Positions 8,795 to 17,259 of a stretch of DNA of 43,735 bases are shown here, piece by piece; position 1 is the stretch's first letter; each line of letters starts with the position of its first letter. The stretch comes from Alistipes sp. (lineage in GTDB: Bacteria; Bacteroidota; Bacteroidia; Bacteroidales; Rikenellaceae): the NCBI GenBank assembly GCA_017532885.1, contig JAFXIS010000013.1:1-43735 (forward strand), written 5' to 3'. Both the position numbers and the translations under genes were made by a program. Below the pieces are notes generated by a model. The model did no database searches, had not been told where the DNA came from, and saw only the letters and a list, made by a program, of their open reading frames with translations.

Positions 8795-9688
8795 ATGCGA
8801 AGGATACTGAAAATATCGTTATTGGTGGCAGCTGTCATCATGAGCGCATGCCGCGAGCTCCCCGACTATTTAGTCGGGAGTAATACTGTCGCGCGCGTAG
8901 GTAAGAACGAACTTACTATCAGCGAGATACAAAATGCCACACCCGCAGGATTGACAGGTGCCGACAGCGTATCTTTCACCAAATTATACATCGAAAAATG
9001 GCTGATTCGCCAACTAAAATTAGAGGAGGCGGAACGATTGTTCTCCTCTTCAGAGGCCGACATCGAGCGCTTGGTCGAGGATTATCGTCAATCGCTTCTC
9101 ATGCGAAAGGTAGACCAGCATTACATCGACGAGCAGTTGAGTGAAGATTTTACGGACAAGGATATTGCCGAGTATTATAACTCGCATAAAGCTAATTTCA
9201 CACTCGACCGCACGCTGGTAAAGGGTCGCATTTTGCGTTTTGATGCCGACTATCGTCAGCGCACGAAGCTCAAGGAGCAGATGAAGAAATCCTCAACTTC
9301 AGCAAGCGCTAACAAGCAGTTTACCGACATTTGCGAGAAGAATGATTTTTTGCTTATCGATAATCGCAATGATTGGGTAAACATGTCGGATTTTTTGACC
9401 CATTTGCCCGTTGTGCATACACAAGATTACAGCGACATGCTCAACTCTCTCGGCATTCAGGAGATGAAGGACGCCAATGCGCGTTATTATTACGAGATTA
9501 CATCGGTATGCCGCAAAGGAAATGTTGCGCCCTTAGAGATTGTTTCGGATAATATCCGTCGCATACTCATCACGCAGCGTCGTAGCGAGATAATCAAAAA
9601 TCTCGAGCAGAAGATAATAAGCGAGGCATTTGAGAGTGGGCATGCCCGCACTTACGAACTCAACAAAAACAAGACCGCACAGAAATAG
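8795..9688 (+). CDS. Periplasmic lipoprotein, peptidyl-prolyl isomerase/SurA-like chaperone relative
   Basis: Probable outer-membrane protein chaperone related to SurA/PpiC but without a clear parvulin catalytic domain. The start at 8795 (MRRILKISLLVAAVIMSAC) gives a lipoprotein signal with the lipobox Cys at residue 19; the upstream ATG at 8750 is disfavoured by the -7 box and by the longer, poorer signal. The segment VARVGKNELTISEI resembles the start of the SurA N-terminal domain, and FTDKDIAEYYNSHKANF resembles the linker before a PpiC domain. It is followed at 40 nt by the two-domain SurA-like gene and then the OstA-like gene, the set that handles outer-membrane assembly in this phylum. 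Confidence 0.8.
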   Translation: MRRILKISLLVAAVIMSACRELPDYLVGSNTVARVGKNELTISEIQNATPAGLTGADSVSFTKLYIEKWLIRQLKLEEAERLFSSSEADIERLVEDYRQSLLMRKVDQHYIDEQLSEDFTDKDIAEYYNSHKANFTLDRTLVKGRILRFDADYRQRTKLKEQMKKSSTSASANKQFTDICEKNDFLLIDNRNDWVNMSDFLTHLPVVHTQDYSDMLNSLGIQEMKDANARYYYEITSVCRKGNVAPLEIVSDNIRRILITQRRSEIIKNLEQKIISEAFESGHARTYELNKNKTAQK

Positions 9689-9728
9689 CATTTTCGTTAG
9701 TAAAAATAGAGAAAATAGAGATAAATTT

Positions 9729-11150
9729 ATGTTCAGTAAAAAGACTTTAGCAGCGATTTTAACGCTGTGTATTTTACTCACAGCTGGTGCACTGACAGCC
9801 CAAAAACGCCAAGTTGTTTTGGACCGCGTTGTGGCTATTGTCGGAGGTTCGGCTATTCTATACTCCGAGGTTGCCGAGGCGGCCAATATGCTTATCGAGG
9901 AGCGTCGTGCGCAGGGCTACACCTCAGACCGCGACCCGATGAATGAGGGATTGGAGATGCTCATGACGCAGAAACTGCTCTACAACCAATCGCTTATCGA
10001 TTCAGTGGAGATAAATGGCGATGTAAACTCATTCGTTGAGGAGCGTTTGCAGCAGATGATTCAGGAGGCGGGCTCTATTGCCGACTTCGAGCAGATGCAG
10101 CACATGCCCATCTTCAACTATCGTGAGATTCTGCGTCAGCGCGTCACCGAGCAGGAGGGTGCCCGCGCCATGCGAAGCCATGTGGAGGAGGATGTTGTTG
10201 TAACACCAGGCGAGGTAGAGCGATTCTTCGACACACTCTCCGAGGAGGAGCTCCCGATTATCCCCGAACAGTATGTCTATGCACACATCGTACGCTATCC
10301 GTCATCTCGCGAGGAGGCGAAGCAGCGCACTAAGGAGCGCCTTTTGGAGATGCGCGAGCGTATCATCTCAGGCAAATCCACAATGTCGATTTTGGCGCGT
10401 ACTTACTCGGTAGACCCGGGTTCTGCGATGAATGGTGGCGAGTATCCCCCGGGACCATTGAACCAGCTCACACCTCCATTCGCAGATGCGTTGTCGAAAC
10501 TCAAGGCAGGTCAGATTTCCGAGGTTGTCGAGACCGAGTTCGGTTTCCACATCATCGAGCTTATCGACGAACCGAAAAATGGTATGTATCACTATCGTCA
10601 CATCCTGCTCAAGCCGGTTTATACCGATCAGGAGTTGTTGGAGCCTACACTCTTCCTCGATAGCTTGGTGGGTGTAATTCGCGCCGACTCTGTATCGTTC
10701 GAGGAGGCTGCACTAAAGCACTCACAGGATGACCTCACGAAGATGAATGGCGGATTGGTGTCGAATCATGATATTTTGATGAGTAACCCCAACTATGCCA
10801 ATGTAAAGTACTCAAGCACAAAGTTCAAGAAGGAGGATTTTGGTCAGGGCAAGAGCCTTCAGGATTATATCATGCTCTCGCGCCTAAAGGTTGGTGAAGT
10901 CTCAAACCCCTTCATGACTGAGGATATCCGCACCAACGAGTTGAGTAAGATTATCAAGTTGTTGGAGATTATTCCGACCCATTCGGCTTCGTTGTCGAGC
11001 GACTACCTCGATATAGAGCAGATGGCTTTGGAGATGAAGAAAGAGAAGGTATTTAATGCTTGGATGAAGGAGAAGATTGATGGATTCTACATCTTTGTTG
11101 ATCCGGAGTTCCGAGATGGAGAGTTCCAATTCCCGAATTGGATTAAGTAA
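9729..11150 (+). CDS. SurA-like periplasmic peptidyl-prolyl cis-trans isomerase
   Basis: Periplasmic chaperone for beta-barrel proteins. The start at 9729 gives a good signal peptide (MFSKKTLAAILTLCILLTAG, cleaved near LTAQ); in-frame codons upstream to 9630 overlap the preceding gene and do not look like a leader. The N-terminal domain begins VVLDRVVAIVGGSAILYSEV, the typical SurA opening. The first parvulin domain runs from about residue 175 (YVYAHIVRYPSSREEAK) through GGEYPPGPLNQLTPPFADAL to EFGFHIIELID. A second, more divergent one follows (YRHILLKP... SFEEAALKHSQDD). At 473 aa it is close to SurA size. It lies in an operon with a related lipoprotein and the OstA-like gene. Confidence 0.92.
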   Translation: MFSKKTLAAILTLCILLTAGALTAQKRQVVLDRVVAIVGGSAILYSEVAEAANMLIEERRAQGYTSDRDPMNEGLEMLMTQKLLYNQSLIDSVEINGDVNSFVEERLQQMIQEAGSIADFEQMQHMPIFNYREILRQRVTEQEGARAMRSHVEEDVVVTPGEVERFFDTLSEEELPIIPEQYVYAHIVRYPSSREEAKQRTKERLLEMRERIISGKSTMSILARTYSVDPGSAMNGGEYPPGPLNQLTPPFADALSKLKAGQISEVVETEFGFHIIELIDEPKNGMYHYRHILLKPVYTDQELLEPTLFLDSLVGVIRADSVSFEEAALKHSQDDLTKMNGGLVSNHDILMSNPNYANVKYSSTKFKKEDFGQGKSLQDYIMLSRLKVGEVSNPFMTEDIRTNELSKIIKLLEIIPTHSASLSSDYLDIEQMALEMKKEKVFNAWMKEKIDGFYIFVDPEFRDGEFQFPNWIK

Positions 11151-11167
11151 CACTCAAATTGCAGATT

Positions 11168-14100
11168 GTGCGTCGCATATTATCTATAACAATAATAGTT
11201 TCGGCTTTTGCCGGATTACTCTTTGCCCAAGAGGCAACATTCACACGCGCCCTCCTCGTCGATAGTAACGAGGAGGTTGCGATGCTTCAGGCTTCGCGTG
11301 CCGACAATGCGCAAAGCCAAGAAGCGGAAGCCCGCCCTCGACGACGCGTTGATTTCATGGCAGATGATGTGCTTCCATTCAACCGCCGAGGTGACAGCAT
11401 CGTCTATTTCTTGGGTAATTTCGCAGCACACCACAATGGTGCCGTTATTGCGTGCGACAGTGCAGTGCGATATAACGATACGCGTTGGGGATTCTTCGGC
11501 GATGTCATCATTAACCAAGACTCAATTTATATCTACGGCGATAGTGCAATATACAACGGAGATGTAAGCCTTGCGGAGGTTTATGCTCCGGTTGTAAAGG
11601 TCATAGATGGCGATGCGTTGCTCTACACCTATAATTTCCGTTTCAATACCGACAAGAAGATTGGAACATACACCGACGGAGGCGTATTGGTGCAAGATAA
11701 CGATATTTTGGAGTCGCAACGCGGATACTATTTTGCCGACGAGCATAATATCATCTGCGTAGACGATGTCGAGTTGCATGGCTCGGATTACGACATGAAG
11801 AGCGACTCGGTAATTTATAATACCGACACAAAGTTTGCTCGTTTCTTCGCAAATACCGAAATCTGGAATATCGACAACGAATATCTCTCTGCCGATGCCG
11901 GATATTACGACAATGCTCAAAATCTATATGTCATAACCCAAAATGGCTATATCCTCACAGCCGAGCAGGAGATTTGGGGCGACACTCTCTCATATTATCG
12001 TGATACGGAGCATATCATCGCCCAAAACGATATCCAGATGGACGACATCGGGCATAAGATGCTGGCATTTGGCGACTATGCCGAGTTCTGGGGCGGAGAT
12101 ATGGATATCGCGCTGCTAACCAAGAAGCCGGTATCTATAAGCTACGACTTAGAGCAAGGCGACAGCGTCTTTATGAGTGCCGACACGATGCAGTTCCTCA
12201 CAATATCGCGTTTAGAGGAGGCACGCGAAGCGCGCAGAAAGGAGATTGCCGATTCGATAGCAGCCGCAGAAAAGGCGGTAAAGGAACGCGAGGCAGTACT
12301 TGAGCGTCGTAAGAAGTTCTTGCAGGAGCAGGCTGTTCGCGACTCGCTATATCGTATAAAGCAGGATTCAATACAAGCAGCCGAAGCGTTGCAAGACTCT
12401 TTGCGTCGTGCAGCAGATACTATTGCTCATACCGACGAAATTGCGATTGACAGCGTTGCTACCGGACTCGTTGAGGATAAGAGTGCCGCTGACACTGTAA
12501 AACTTGACACTGCAGCCGTTCAATCCGCAGATAGCAAGACTGATAAGGCCTCAAGGAGAGCCAAGAGAGCAGAGAAGGTCCGTAAAACTGAAAAGGCAGA
12601 GAAATCCGAGAATAATCAATCGGCTCAGAGTGTAGATAAAGCCGAGGAGCATCAAGAGGAGCAAGAGGAGCAAAAGAAGCAGGAGGAGCAGGAGGAGCAA
12701 AAGACTGAAGCAGTTCAGGATAATAAAGCAGATGTTGCAACCACAGCGAAAGCGGATGCCGAAGACACAAAGGCAGTTCAAACAGAAGCAACAGAGGCTA
12801 CAAAAGCAACAGAGGTAGCACAAGCCGAGGTTGCAGCCACCTCTCAAGCAGAGGTGAAGCAGGTCGAGGAGGTGAAGCAGGTCGAGGCAGAACTCACTAC
12901 ACCTCTTAACGATACAATCAGCAATGCAGCTACGCTACCCGACTCTTTGGGGATGTCGCTTTTGGAGAGAGATTCACTCGCAATGGATTCTCTTGCAATG
13001 GACTCGCTTGCAATGGACTCGCTCGCAATGGACTCTCTTGCAATGGACTCTCTTGCAATGGACTCTTTGAGGTTGGATACCTTGACCGTAAAAGAGCGCA
13101 AGGCTTACTTTAAGTCTTTGGAGAAGCGCGCCAAGGAGGAACAGAAGCGCGCTGCGATGATTGCCCGCAAAAAGGAGCTCGACTCAATAGGTATGGCTCG
13201 CCGAGCAAAGATTGTTGCCGAGTTTGAGCTAAATCGCGAGAGGGAGATGGCGCGCCTCGCAAAGGACTCTATGCGCCGAGCCGAAAAACGAGCAAAACTT
13301 TTGGCGAAGGGCAAAGATGTATCGGCTTTGGATGCTGCAGATTCAATGGCAGTGTTGGAACGCGAAAAGATTTTGTCGGACTCATTACCCAACTTTATGT
13401 ATGAGGGGTCGGATTCTCTTGCTACGGACAGCACAAGCCAAAGAGAGCTGATAACCGACTCGTTAGCGACGGATTCACTCTCGATGGGAGTTATCGACTC
13501 GCTCAGCGCAGACTCCACCGCCGTAGACAGCCTCTATCGTGTGGTTAAGGCTTATCGCAAGGTGAGGATATATCGCTCGGATGCTCAAGCTATATGCGAT
13601 TCGCTGGTAAGTAGCGATACCGACTCTATTATACATATGTATATTGAGCCTGTGATGTGGAATAGCAATAACCAGATTGCCGCTGCGCAGGTCGATGCCT
13701 ATACGGCAAATCAGCAACTTCTGCGTGCCGAGTTCCTCGAAAATCCGATTATGGTTGCGGAGATTGACACAAACTATTACAATCAGGTTACGGGCAAGCA
13801 AATGACCGCCTATTTCCGTGATAATGAGATATATCGCAACGATGTCGATGGTAATGTGCAGACCATATATTTCCAACGCGAGGACGAGCAATCGGCTATC
13901 GTCACCGAATTGGTCTACTTAGAGAGTGCCTCGGCGTCGTTCTACATCGAGGATAAGGAGGTGGTCGGCATCACATATCGTAACGATGTGCCGTTTGAAT
14001 TCTACCCCATAGCCTTGATTCCGGAGGACCAGATGCAACGCCTGCCCAACTTCAAGTGGGTTCCGGAGTTGCGTCCCACGCGAGAAAATATCTTCAACCG

Positions 14101-14275
14101 AACGATTCGCCCATCAAAACGCGAATTTACCGGCGAGCGTCGTCGTCCCACATTCCGCATTGTCGAAAAAATGGACCGTTACAAGGAGCGTATGATGCGC
14201 CAAGGCCTATGGATTGACCGCGAGGATGAACTCTCACCCGAGGTTATCGAGTGGCGCGACAGCCGCGAAAAATAG
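11168..14275 (+). CDS. Giant OstA/LptA-like protein with Ala/Glu/Lys-rich and DSLAM-repeat insert
   Basis: Probable lipopolysaccharide transport or assembly protein of the OstA-like group of Bacteroidota. The signal peptide is RRILSITIIVSAFAGLLFAQ. The N-terminal ~350 residues are beta-rich, with repeated D-S-x-x-Y patterns (IVYFLGNFAAHHNGAVIACD, INQDSIYIYGDSAIYNGDVS) typical of stacked OstA strands, and a second such stretch occupies about residues 800-1000. Between them is a ~450-residue low-complexity linker rich in Ala, Glu, Lys and Gln, with six 5-residue DSLAM repeats. No in-frame ATG exists near the N-terminus: the open frame begins after a TAA at 11144, so the start must be GTG at 11168 or TTG at 11159. 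The 1035-residue length is far above usual LptA; the extra length is the linker. Confidence 0.85.
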   Translation: MRRILSITIIVSAFAGLLFAQEATFTRALLVDSNEEVAMLQASRADNAQSQEAEARPRRRVDFMADDVLPFNRRGDSIVYFLGNFAAHHNGAVIACDSAVRYNDTRWGFFGDVIINQDSIYIYGDSAIYNGDVSLAEVYAPVVKVIDGDALLYTYNFRFNTDKKIGTYTDGGVLVQDNDILESQRGYYFADEHNIICVDDVELHGSDYDMKSDSVIYNTDTKFARFFANTEIWNIDNEYLSADAGYYDNAQNLYVITQNGYILTAEQEIWGDTLSYYRDTEHIIAQNDIQMDDIGHKMLAFGDYAEFWGGDMDIALLTKKPVSISYDLEQGDSVFMSADTMQFLTISRLEEAREARRKEIADSIAAAEKAVKEREAVLERRKKFLQEQAVRDSLYRIKQDSIQAAEALQDSLRRAADTIAHTDEIAIDSVATGLVEDKSAADTVKLDTAAVQSADSKTDKASRRAKRAEKVRKTEKAEKSENNQSAQSVDKAEEHQEEQEEQKKQEEQEEQKTEAVQDNKADVATTAKADAEDTKAVQTEATEATKATEVAQAEVAATSQAEVKQVEEVKQVEAELTTPLNDTISNAATLPDSLGMSLLERDSLAMDSLAMDSLAMDSLAMDSLAMDSLAMDSLRLDTLTVKERKAYFKSLEKRAKEEQKRAAMIARKKELDSIGMARRAKIVAEFELNREREMARLAKDSMRRAEKRAKLLAKGKDVSALDAADSMAVLEREKILSDSLPNFMYEGSDSLATDSTSQRELITDSLATDSLSMGVIDSLSADSTAVDSLYRVVKAYRKVRIYRSDAQAICDSLVSSDTDSIIHMYIEPVMWNSNNQIAAAQVDAYTANQQLLRAEFLENPIMVAEIDTNYYNQVTGKQMTAYFRDNEIYRNDVDGNVQTIYFQREDEQSAIVTELVYLESASASFYIEDKEVVGITYRNDVPFEFYPIALIPEDQMQRLPNFKWVPELRPTRENIFNRTIRPSKREFTGERRRPTFRIVEKMDRYKERMMRQGLWIDREDELSPEVIEWRDSREK
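12971..13060 (+). repeat. Six tandem 15-bp repeats inside the OstA-like gene
   Basis: Six consecutive 15-bp units of the form GACTCTCTTGCAATG (small variation at positions 3, 6 and 9) encode Asp-Ser-Leu-Ala-Met repeated in frame. A seventh, partial unit follows. A unit of a multiple of three keeps the frame when copy number changes. Confidence 0.95.
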
Positions 14276-14297
14276 TATAATCGCACAACTTTTACAC

Positions 14298-14334
14298 AAT
14301 CCCCCGATGAATATTTCATCGCGGGGATTTTCTT
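14298..14334 (+). terminator. Terminator of the outer-membrane chaperone/OstA operon
   Basis: AATCCCC-CGATGA, loop ATATT, TCATCG-C-GGGGATT forms a strong stem with one bulged base, followed by TTTTCTTT. It lies 23 nt after the OstA-like stop codon. Confidence 0.85.
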
Positions 14335-14407
14335 TATCCTTTATACACTATTTGACCGCAACAACATTAAGACCCAAATAATGTCTATCAAAAAAATATC
14401 GCAAAGC

Positions 14408-14439
14408 TTTGTTTTTTTCTGAAAAAAAATCTAAATTTG
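14408..14439 (+). promoter_or_regulatory. Promoter of the porin-CYTH-DASS gene group
   Basis: TTTG (14408-14411), 20 nt, TAAATTTG (14432-14439) fits the Bacteroidota sigma consensus. The implied leader of roughly 115-120 nt before the ATG at 14564 is long enough to hold regulatory structure, though I see no strong hairpin in it. Confidence 0.7.
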
Positions 14440-14563
14440 TATTAGCCTATATATAATATATACAGCCGTTTTACGACTAATAAACGAGTTTCATCAATTT
14501 AACTGAATAAAAAAGCTATTCATATAGTTTATTTATAACACTAACTATTAAAAACAAAACACA

Positions 14564-16051
14564 ATGAAAAAACTTTTACTTTCATTAGCACTTGTATGCT
14601 TTGGCATGGGTGCTTACGCACAGGATGCAGAGAAGGCTGTTAATCAGTACGGCCAGGAAGTTCAGTCTTTACCCGTAGAGGCAACTGTTCAAGATGGTAT
14701 TCTTGTCTTCCAGAACAAGAACGCCAACTATAAGATGTGGTTTGATGTTCGTGTTCAGGCTGACGCCGCAGTTTTCTTTGGAGCACCGGACTATGCAGAC
14801 AAAATTGGTAATGGAATGAGCATTCGTCGTGCTCGTTTTGCCGTTAAGGCTCAGCTTGGTCAAGGTTGGAATGGAGAACTTGATACTGACTGGACAAGTG
14901 GTACTCCAGAGCTAAAAGACGCTTTCGTTTCATACACCGGAGTTAAGGGTTTGGAGTTCAAGGTTGGTAACTTTAAGGAGAATTTCTCTATCCAGCGCAA
15001 TACTACTTCTCGTTACTTGGTATTCATGGAGCGTCCAATGGTTACATCATTGGCTCCTTCTCGTCATCTTGGTTTCAATGTTAAATACTATCGCAAGCAT
15101 TTCTGGTTGTCTGCAGGTGTATTTGGTCCCGCATTAAAGGATTCTGAAGCGATGGGCTTTATGCAGGATTATAATAAAGATTATGGTATGAGCGAAGGCT
15201 TGTCTTATACTGGAAAGTTTGTAGTTCGTCCAATTAATAATGAAGATGCTTCTTTGCATATTGGCGCAGCATTCTCTTATCGTAATCCCAAAACAACTGA
15301 ATTTAAGGTTAAGGACTTTGAGGAATTAATCGAAGAGGATGAGGATATCGTAGCAGGCTTAGACGAGGGCAAATTCAGTGAGCTTGATGTATTTGGTGGA
15401 GCTATGGACTCTCGTAACTCAACCGATATCAACCGCAAAAAGTATGTAAACTCTGGCGACCTCATTGGCTTAGACCACGAGACTGCATGGACTGTTGAGT
15501 TGGCAGGACACTACAAGGGTTTGCGTTATGAGGCAGCATATATCTCTCGTACTGCACACATGAACAAGGCTGTAAATGAGGTTGTTTATGGAGATGAGGG
15601 CTTTAAGACATTCACCGGTAATGGTTGGTATGTTCAGGCATCATATATGCTCTTTGGTGGCACTCAGGCTTACGATGCTGGAGGTGCAAAATATACTCGT
15701 ACAACTTCTGGTCGTTCTTGGGGCGATTTGGAACTTGCAGCTCGCTTCCAGACAATGGACCTCAACGATGCTAAGTTCCAGGATGGTGATTTCGTAAGCG
15801 GTATTACAGGTGGTAAGGCAAACTTGTATGAGCTTGGTCTTAACTATTATCCTCACAAAAACATTAAGATTGCATTGAATTACTCTTATATTGACCAAGA
15901 TAAGTACGCTAACGGTAAGGGAGGCGACAAGGGTAAATTCTATGTTGGTTACGATGCTGACGGCAAGCCTACCAAAAAGTCTTCAGAGGTTGTAGGCAAG
16001 GGAGGTGTTGATTACAACATGATTGCAATGCGTTTCCAAGTTGCATTCTAA
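14564..16051 (+). CDS. Phosphate-selective-type porin (OprO/OprP family)
   Basis: Outer-membrane beta-barrel channel, likely selective for anions, of the phosphate-selective porin O/P family. The signal peptide is MKKLLLSLALVCFGMGAYAQ. The barrel begins YKMWFDVRVQADAAVFFG and continues with the family-typical MSIRRARFAVKAQLGQGWNG, the strand/turn region around DAFVSYTGVKGLEFKVGNFK, and the loop NTTSRYLVFMERPMVTSL. It ends in a final strand terminating with Phe (MIAMRFQVAF). The length of 495 aa is usual. It leads a gene run with two CYTH-related genes and a DASS transporter, which would fit uptake of phosphate, polyphosphate or another anion, but substrate cannot be read from the sequence. 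Confidence 0.9.
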   Translation: MKKLLLSLALVCFGMGAYAQDAEKAVNQYGQEVQSLPVEATVQDGILVFQNKNANYKMWFDVRVQADAAVFFGAPDYADKIGNGMSIRRARFAVKAQLGQGWNGELDTDWTSGTPELKDAFVSYTGVKGLEFKVGNFKENFSIQRNTTSRYLVFMERPMVTSLAPSRHLGFNVKYYRKHFWLSAGVFGPALKDSEAMGFMQDYNKDYGMSEGLSYTGKFVVRPINNEDASLHIGAAFSYRNPKTTEFKVKDFEELIEEDEDIVAGLDEGKFSELDVFGGAMDSRNSTDINRKKYVNSGDLIGLDHETAWTVELAGHYKGLRYEAAYISRTAHMNKAVNEVVYGDEGFKTFTGNGWYVQASYMLFGGTQAYDAGGAKYTRTTSGRSWGDLELAARFQTMDLNDAKFQDGDFVSGITGGKANLYELGLNYYPHKNIKIALNYSYIDQDKYANGKGGDKGKFYVGYDADGKPTKKSSEVVGKGGVDYNMIAMRFQVAF

Positions 16052-16074
16052 CCACATATTTAATTTATACTGTA

Positions 16075-16719
16075 ATGGCAAAAGAGAAAATGGAGATTGG
16101 CGCTATCTCAAAACCTCGTTTTGAGTTCCGCTCTTTCGGTCAGTGCTTCTGCGAGGCACACAAGCGTATGGCGCGTTTGTCTGCACCCGTACCCGAGAAG
16201 GTGTGGGAGCGTCACAGCGACGAGATTTATATCATCTCTCGCACTAACGATATCAACAACACGAAGATTCGTGACGGCAAGATGGATATCAAGACCTATG
16301 TTCAGACCGTTGATGGTTTGGAGCAGTGGAATCCTTTGATGAAGGGCGAGTTCCCTATCTCGGCTCAGGTGTTGAAGGAGGAGGTTTTCCCCGCATTTAT
16401 GGTTGAGATGCCCGAATTGACAAAAGATACCTACACCTACGAGGAGTTTATCTCTATGGTCGAGGCAAATCCCGATTTGGCGGCAGTACGCGTACATAAG
16501 CAGCGTTTCGGCTATATGGTAAACGACACTATCTGCGAGGTGGGTAATGTGCTTATCAATGGCGCAAAGGTCGTTACAATCAACTCGGAGTCTACCGAGA
16601 TTGAGGATATCAAGAAGACTATCGCCGATGTAGGTTTGGAGGGCGTTGAGAACATCAACTACTTGCAGGCTATCAAGCGAGTTATCGGAATGTCGAACAA
16701 GCCTTTGGCAAATGAGTAA
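16075..16719 (+). CDS. Conserved protein of unknown function, possibly CYTH-like
   Basis: A 214-residue soluble protein without signal peptide or membrane segments. I recognise it as a conserved bacterial hypothetical rather than a named family. FEFRSFG near residue 16 could correspond to the ExExK-like opening of a CYTH tunnel fold, and the charged stretch KIRDGKMDIKTYVQ to the Lys/Arg-rich strands that bind triphosphate; this is inference by eye. It sits 23 nt after the porin gene and 5 nt before a clear CYTH gene, so a related or partner role in triphosphate or polyphosphate metabolism is plausible. Confidence 0.65.
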   Translation: MAKEKMEIGAISKPRFEFRSFGQCFCEAHKRMARLSAPVPEKVWERHSDEIYIISRTNDINNTKIRDGKMDIKTYVQTVDGLEQWNPLMKGEFPISAQVLKEEVFPAFMVEMPELTKDTYTYEEFISMVEANPDLAAVRVHKQRFGYMVNDTICEVGNVLINGAKVVTINSESTEIEDIKKTIADVGLEGVENINYLQAIKRVIGMSNKPLANE

Positions 16720-16724
16720 GAGTT

Positions 16725-17195
16725 ATGGCACAGGAGATTGAAAGAAAATTCTTGGTGGCAGGCGATTTCAAGGCCGAGGTGAGCAAATCGACCCGCATCA
16801 TTCAGGGTTATTTGAGTTCGGTTCCCGAGCGCACCGTTCGCGTACGCGTTAAGGGCGATAAGGGCTTTATCACAATCAAGGGTATCGGTAATCAGAGCGG
16901 CGCAAGCCGTTTCGAGTGGGAGAAGGAGATTCCCACCGAGGAGGCAGAGCAGTTGTTGGCCATCTGTGAGCCCGGTGTGATTGACAAGACCCGTTATTTG
17001 GTTAAGTCGGGTGAGCATACTTTCGAGGTTGATGAGTTCTATGGCGACAACGACGGTTTGACCGTTGCCGAGGTGGAGCTCTCTTCTGAGGACGAGGCCT
17101 TCGTAAAGCCTGCATGGTTGGGCGAGGAGGTTACGGGCGATGTAAAGTATTACAACTCGATGCTCATGAAGAACCCTTATAAAAATTGGAAGTAA
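16725..17195 (+). CDS. CYTH domain protein, likely inorganic triphosphatase
   Basis: A 156-residue single-domain member of the CYTH/triphosphate tunnel metalloenzyme superfamily. The signature EIERKFLV is at residues 4-11, followed by the ordered Arg/Lys/Glu strands of the tunnel (RTVRVRVKGDKGFITIKG, RFEWEKEIP, KTRYLVKSGEHTFEVDEFYG, LTVAEVELSSEDEAF). Bacterial single-domain members hydrolyse inorganic triphosphate in the cytosol with Mg or Mn; adenylate cyclase activity is less likely at this length. Downstream is a strong hairpin, then the DASS transporter gene. Its place after a phosphate-type porin suggests a phosphate-linked unit. Confidence 0.9.
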   Translation: MAQEIERKFLVAGDFKAEVSKSTRIIQGYLSSVPERTVRVRVKGDKGFITIKGIGNQSGASRFEWEKEIPTEEAEQLLAICEPGVIDKTRYLVKSGEHTFEVDEFYGDNDGLTVAEVELSSEDEAFVKPAWLGEEVTGDVKYYNSMLMKNPYKNWK

Positions 17196-17209
17196 TCTTC
17201 TAAACTTTC

Positions 17210-17240
17210 GGAGGGGAGTTCGAACTCCCCTCCATTTTTA
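17210..17240 (+). terminator. Strong intercistronic hairpin between CYTH and DASS genes
   Basis: GGAGGGGAGTTC is followed immediately by its exact reverse complement (17210-17233) and then ATTTTTAA. It looks like a strong terminator, but only about 25 nt separate it from the DASS start at 17260, too little for a full promoter, so it may attenuate rather than end transcription. Confidence 0.8.
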
Positions 17241-17259
17241 ACCTAAACATTCCGCAAAG

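Noticed and set aside
12971..13060. Tandem 15-bp repeats considered as a CRISPR or promoter repeat
   Set aside because: They have no spacers and are in frame within a large gene, coding for DSLAM units.
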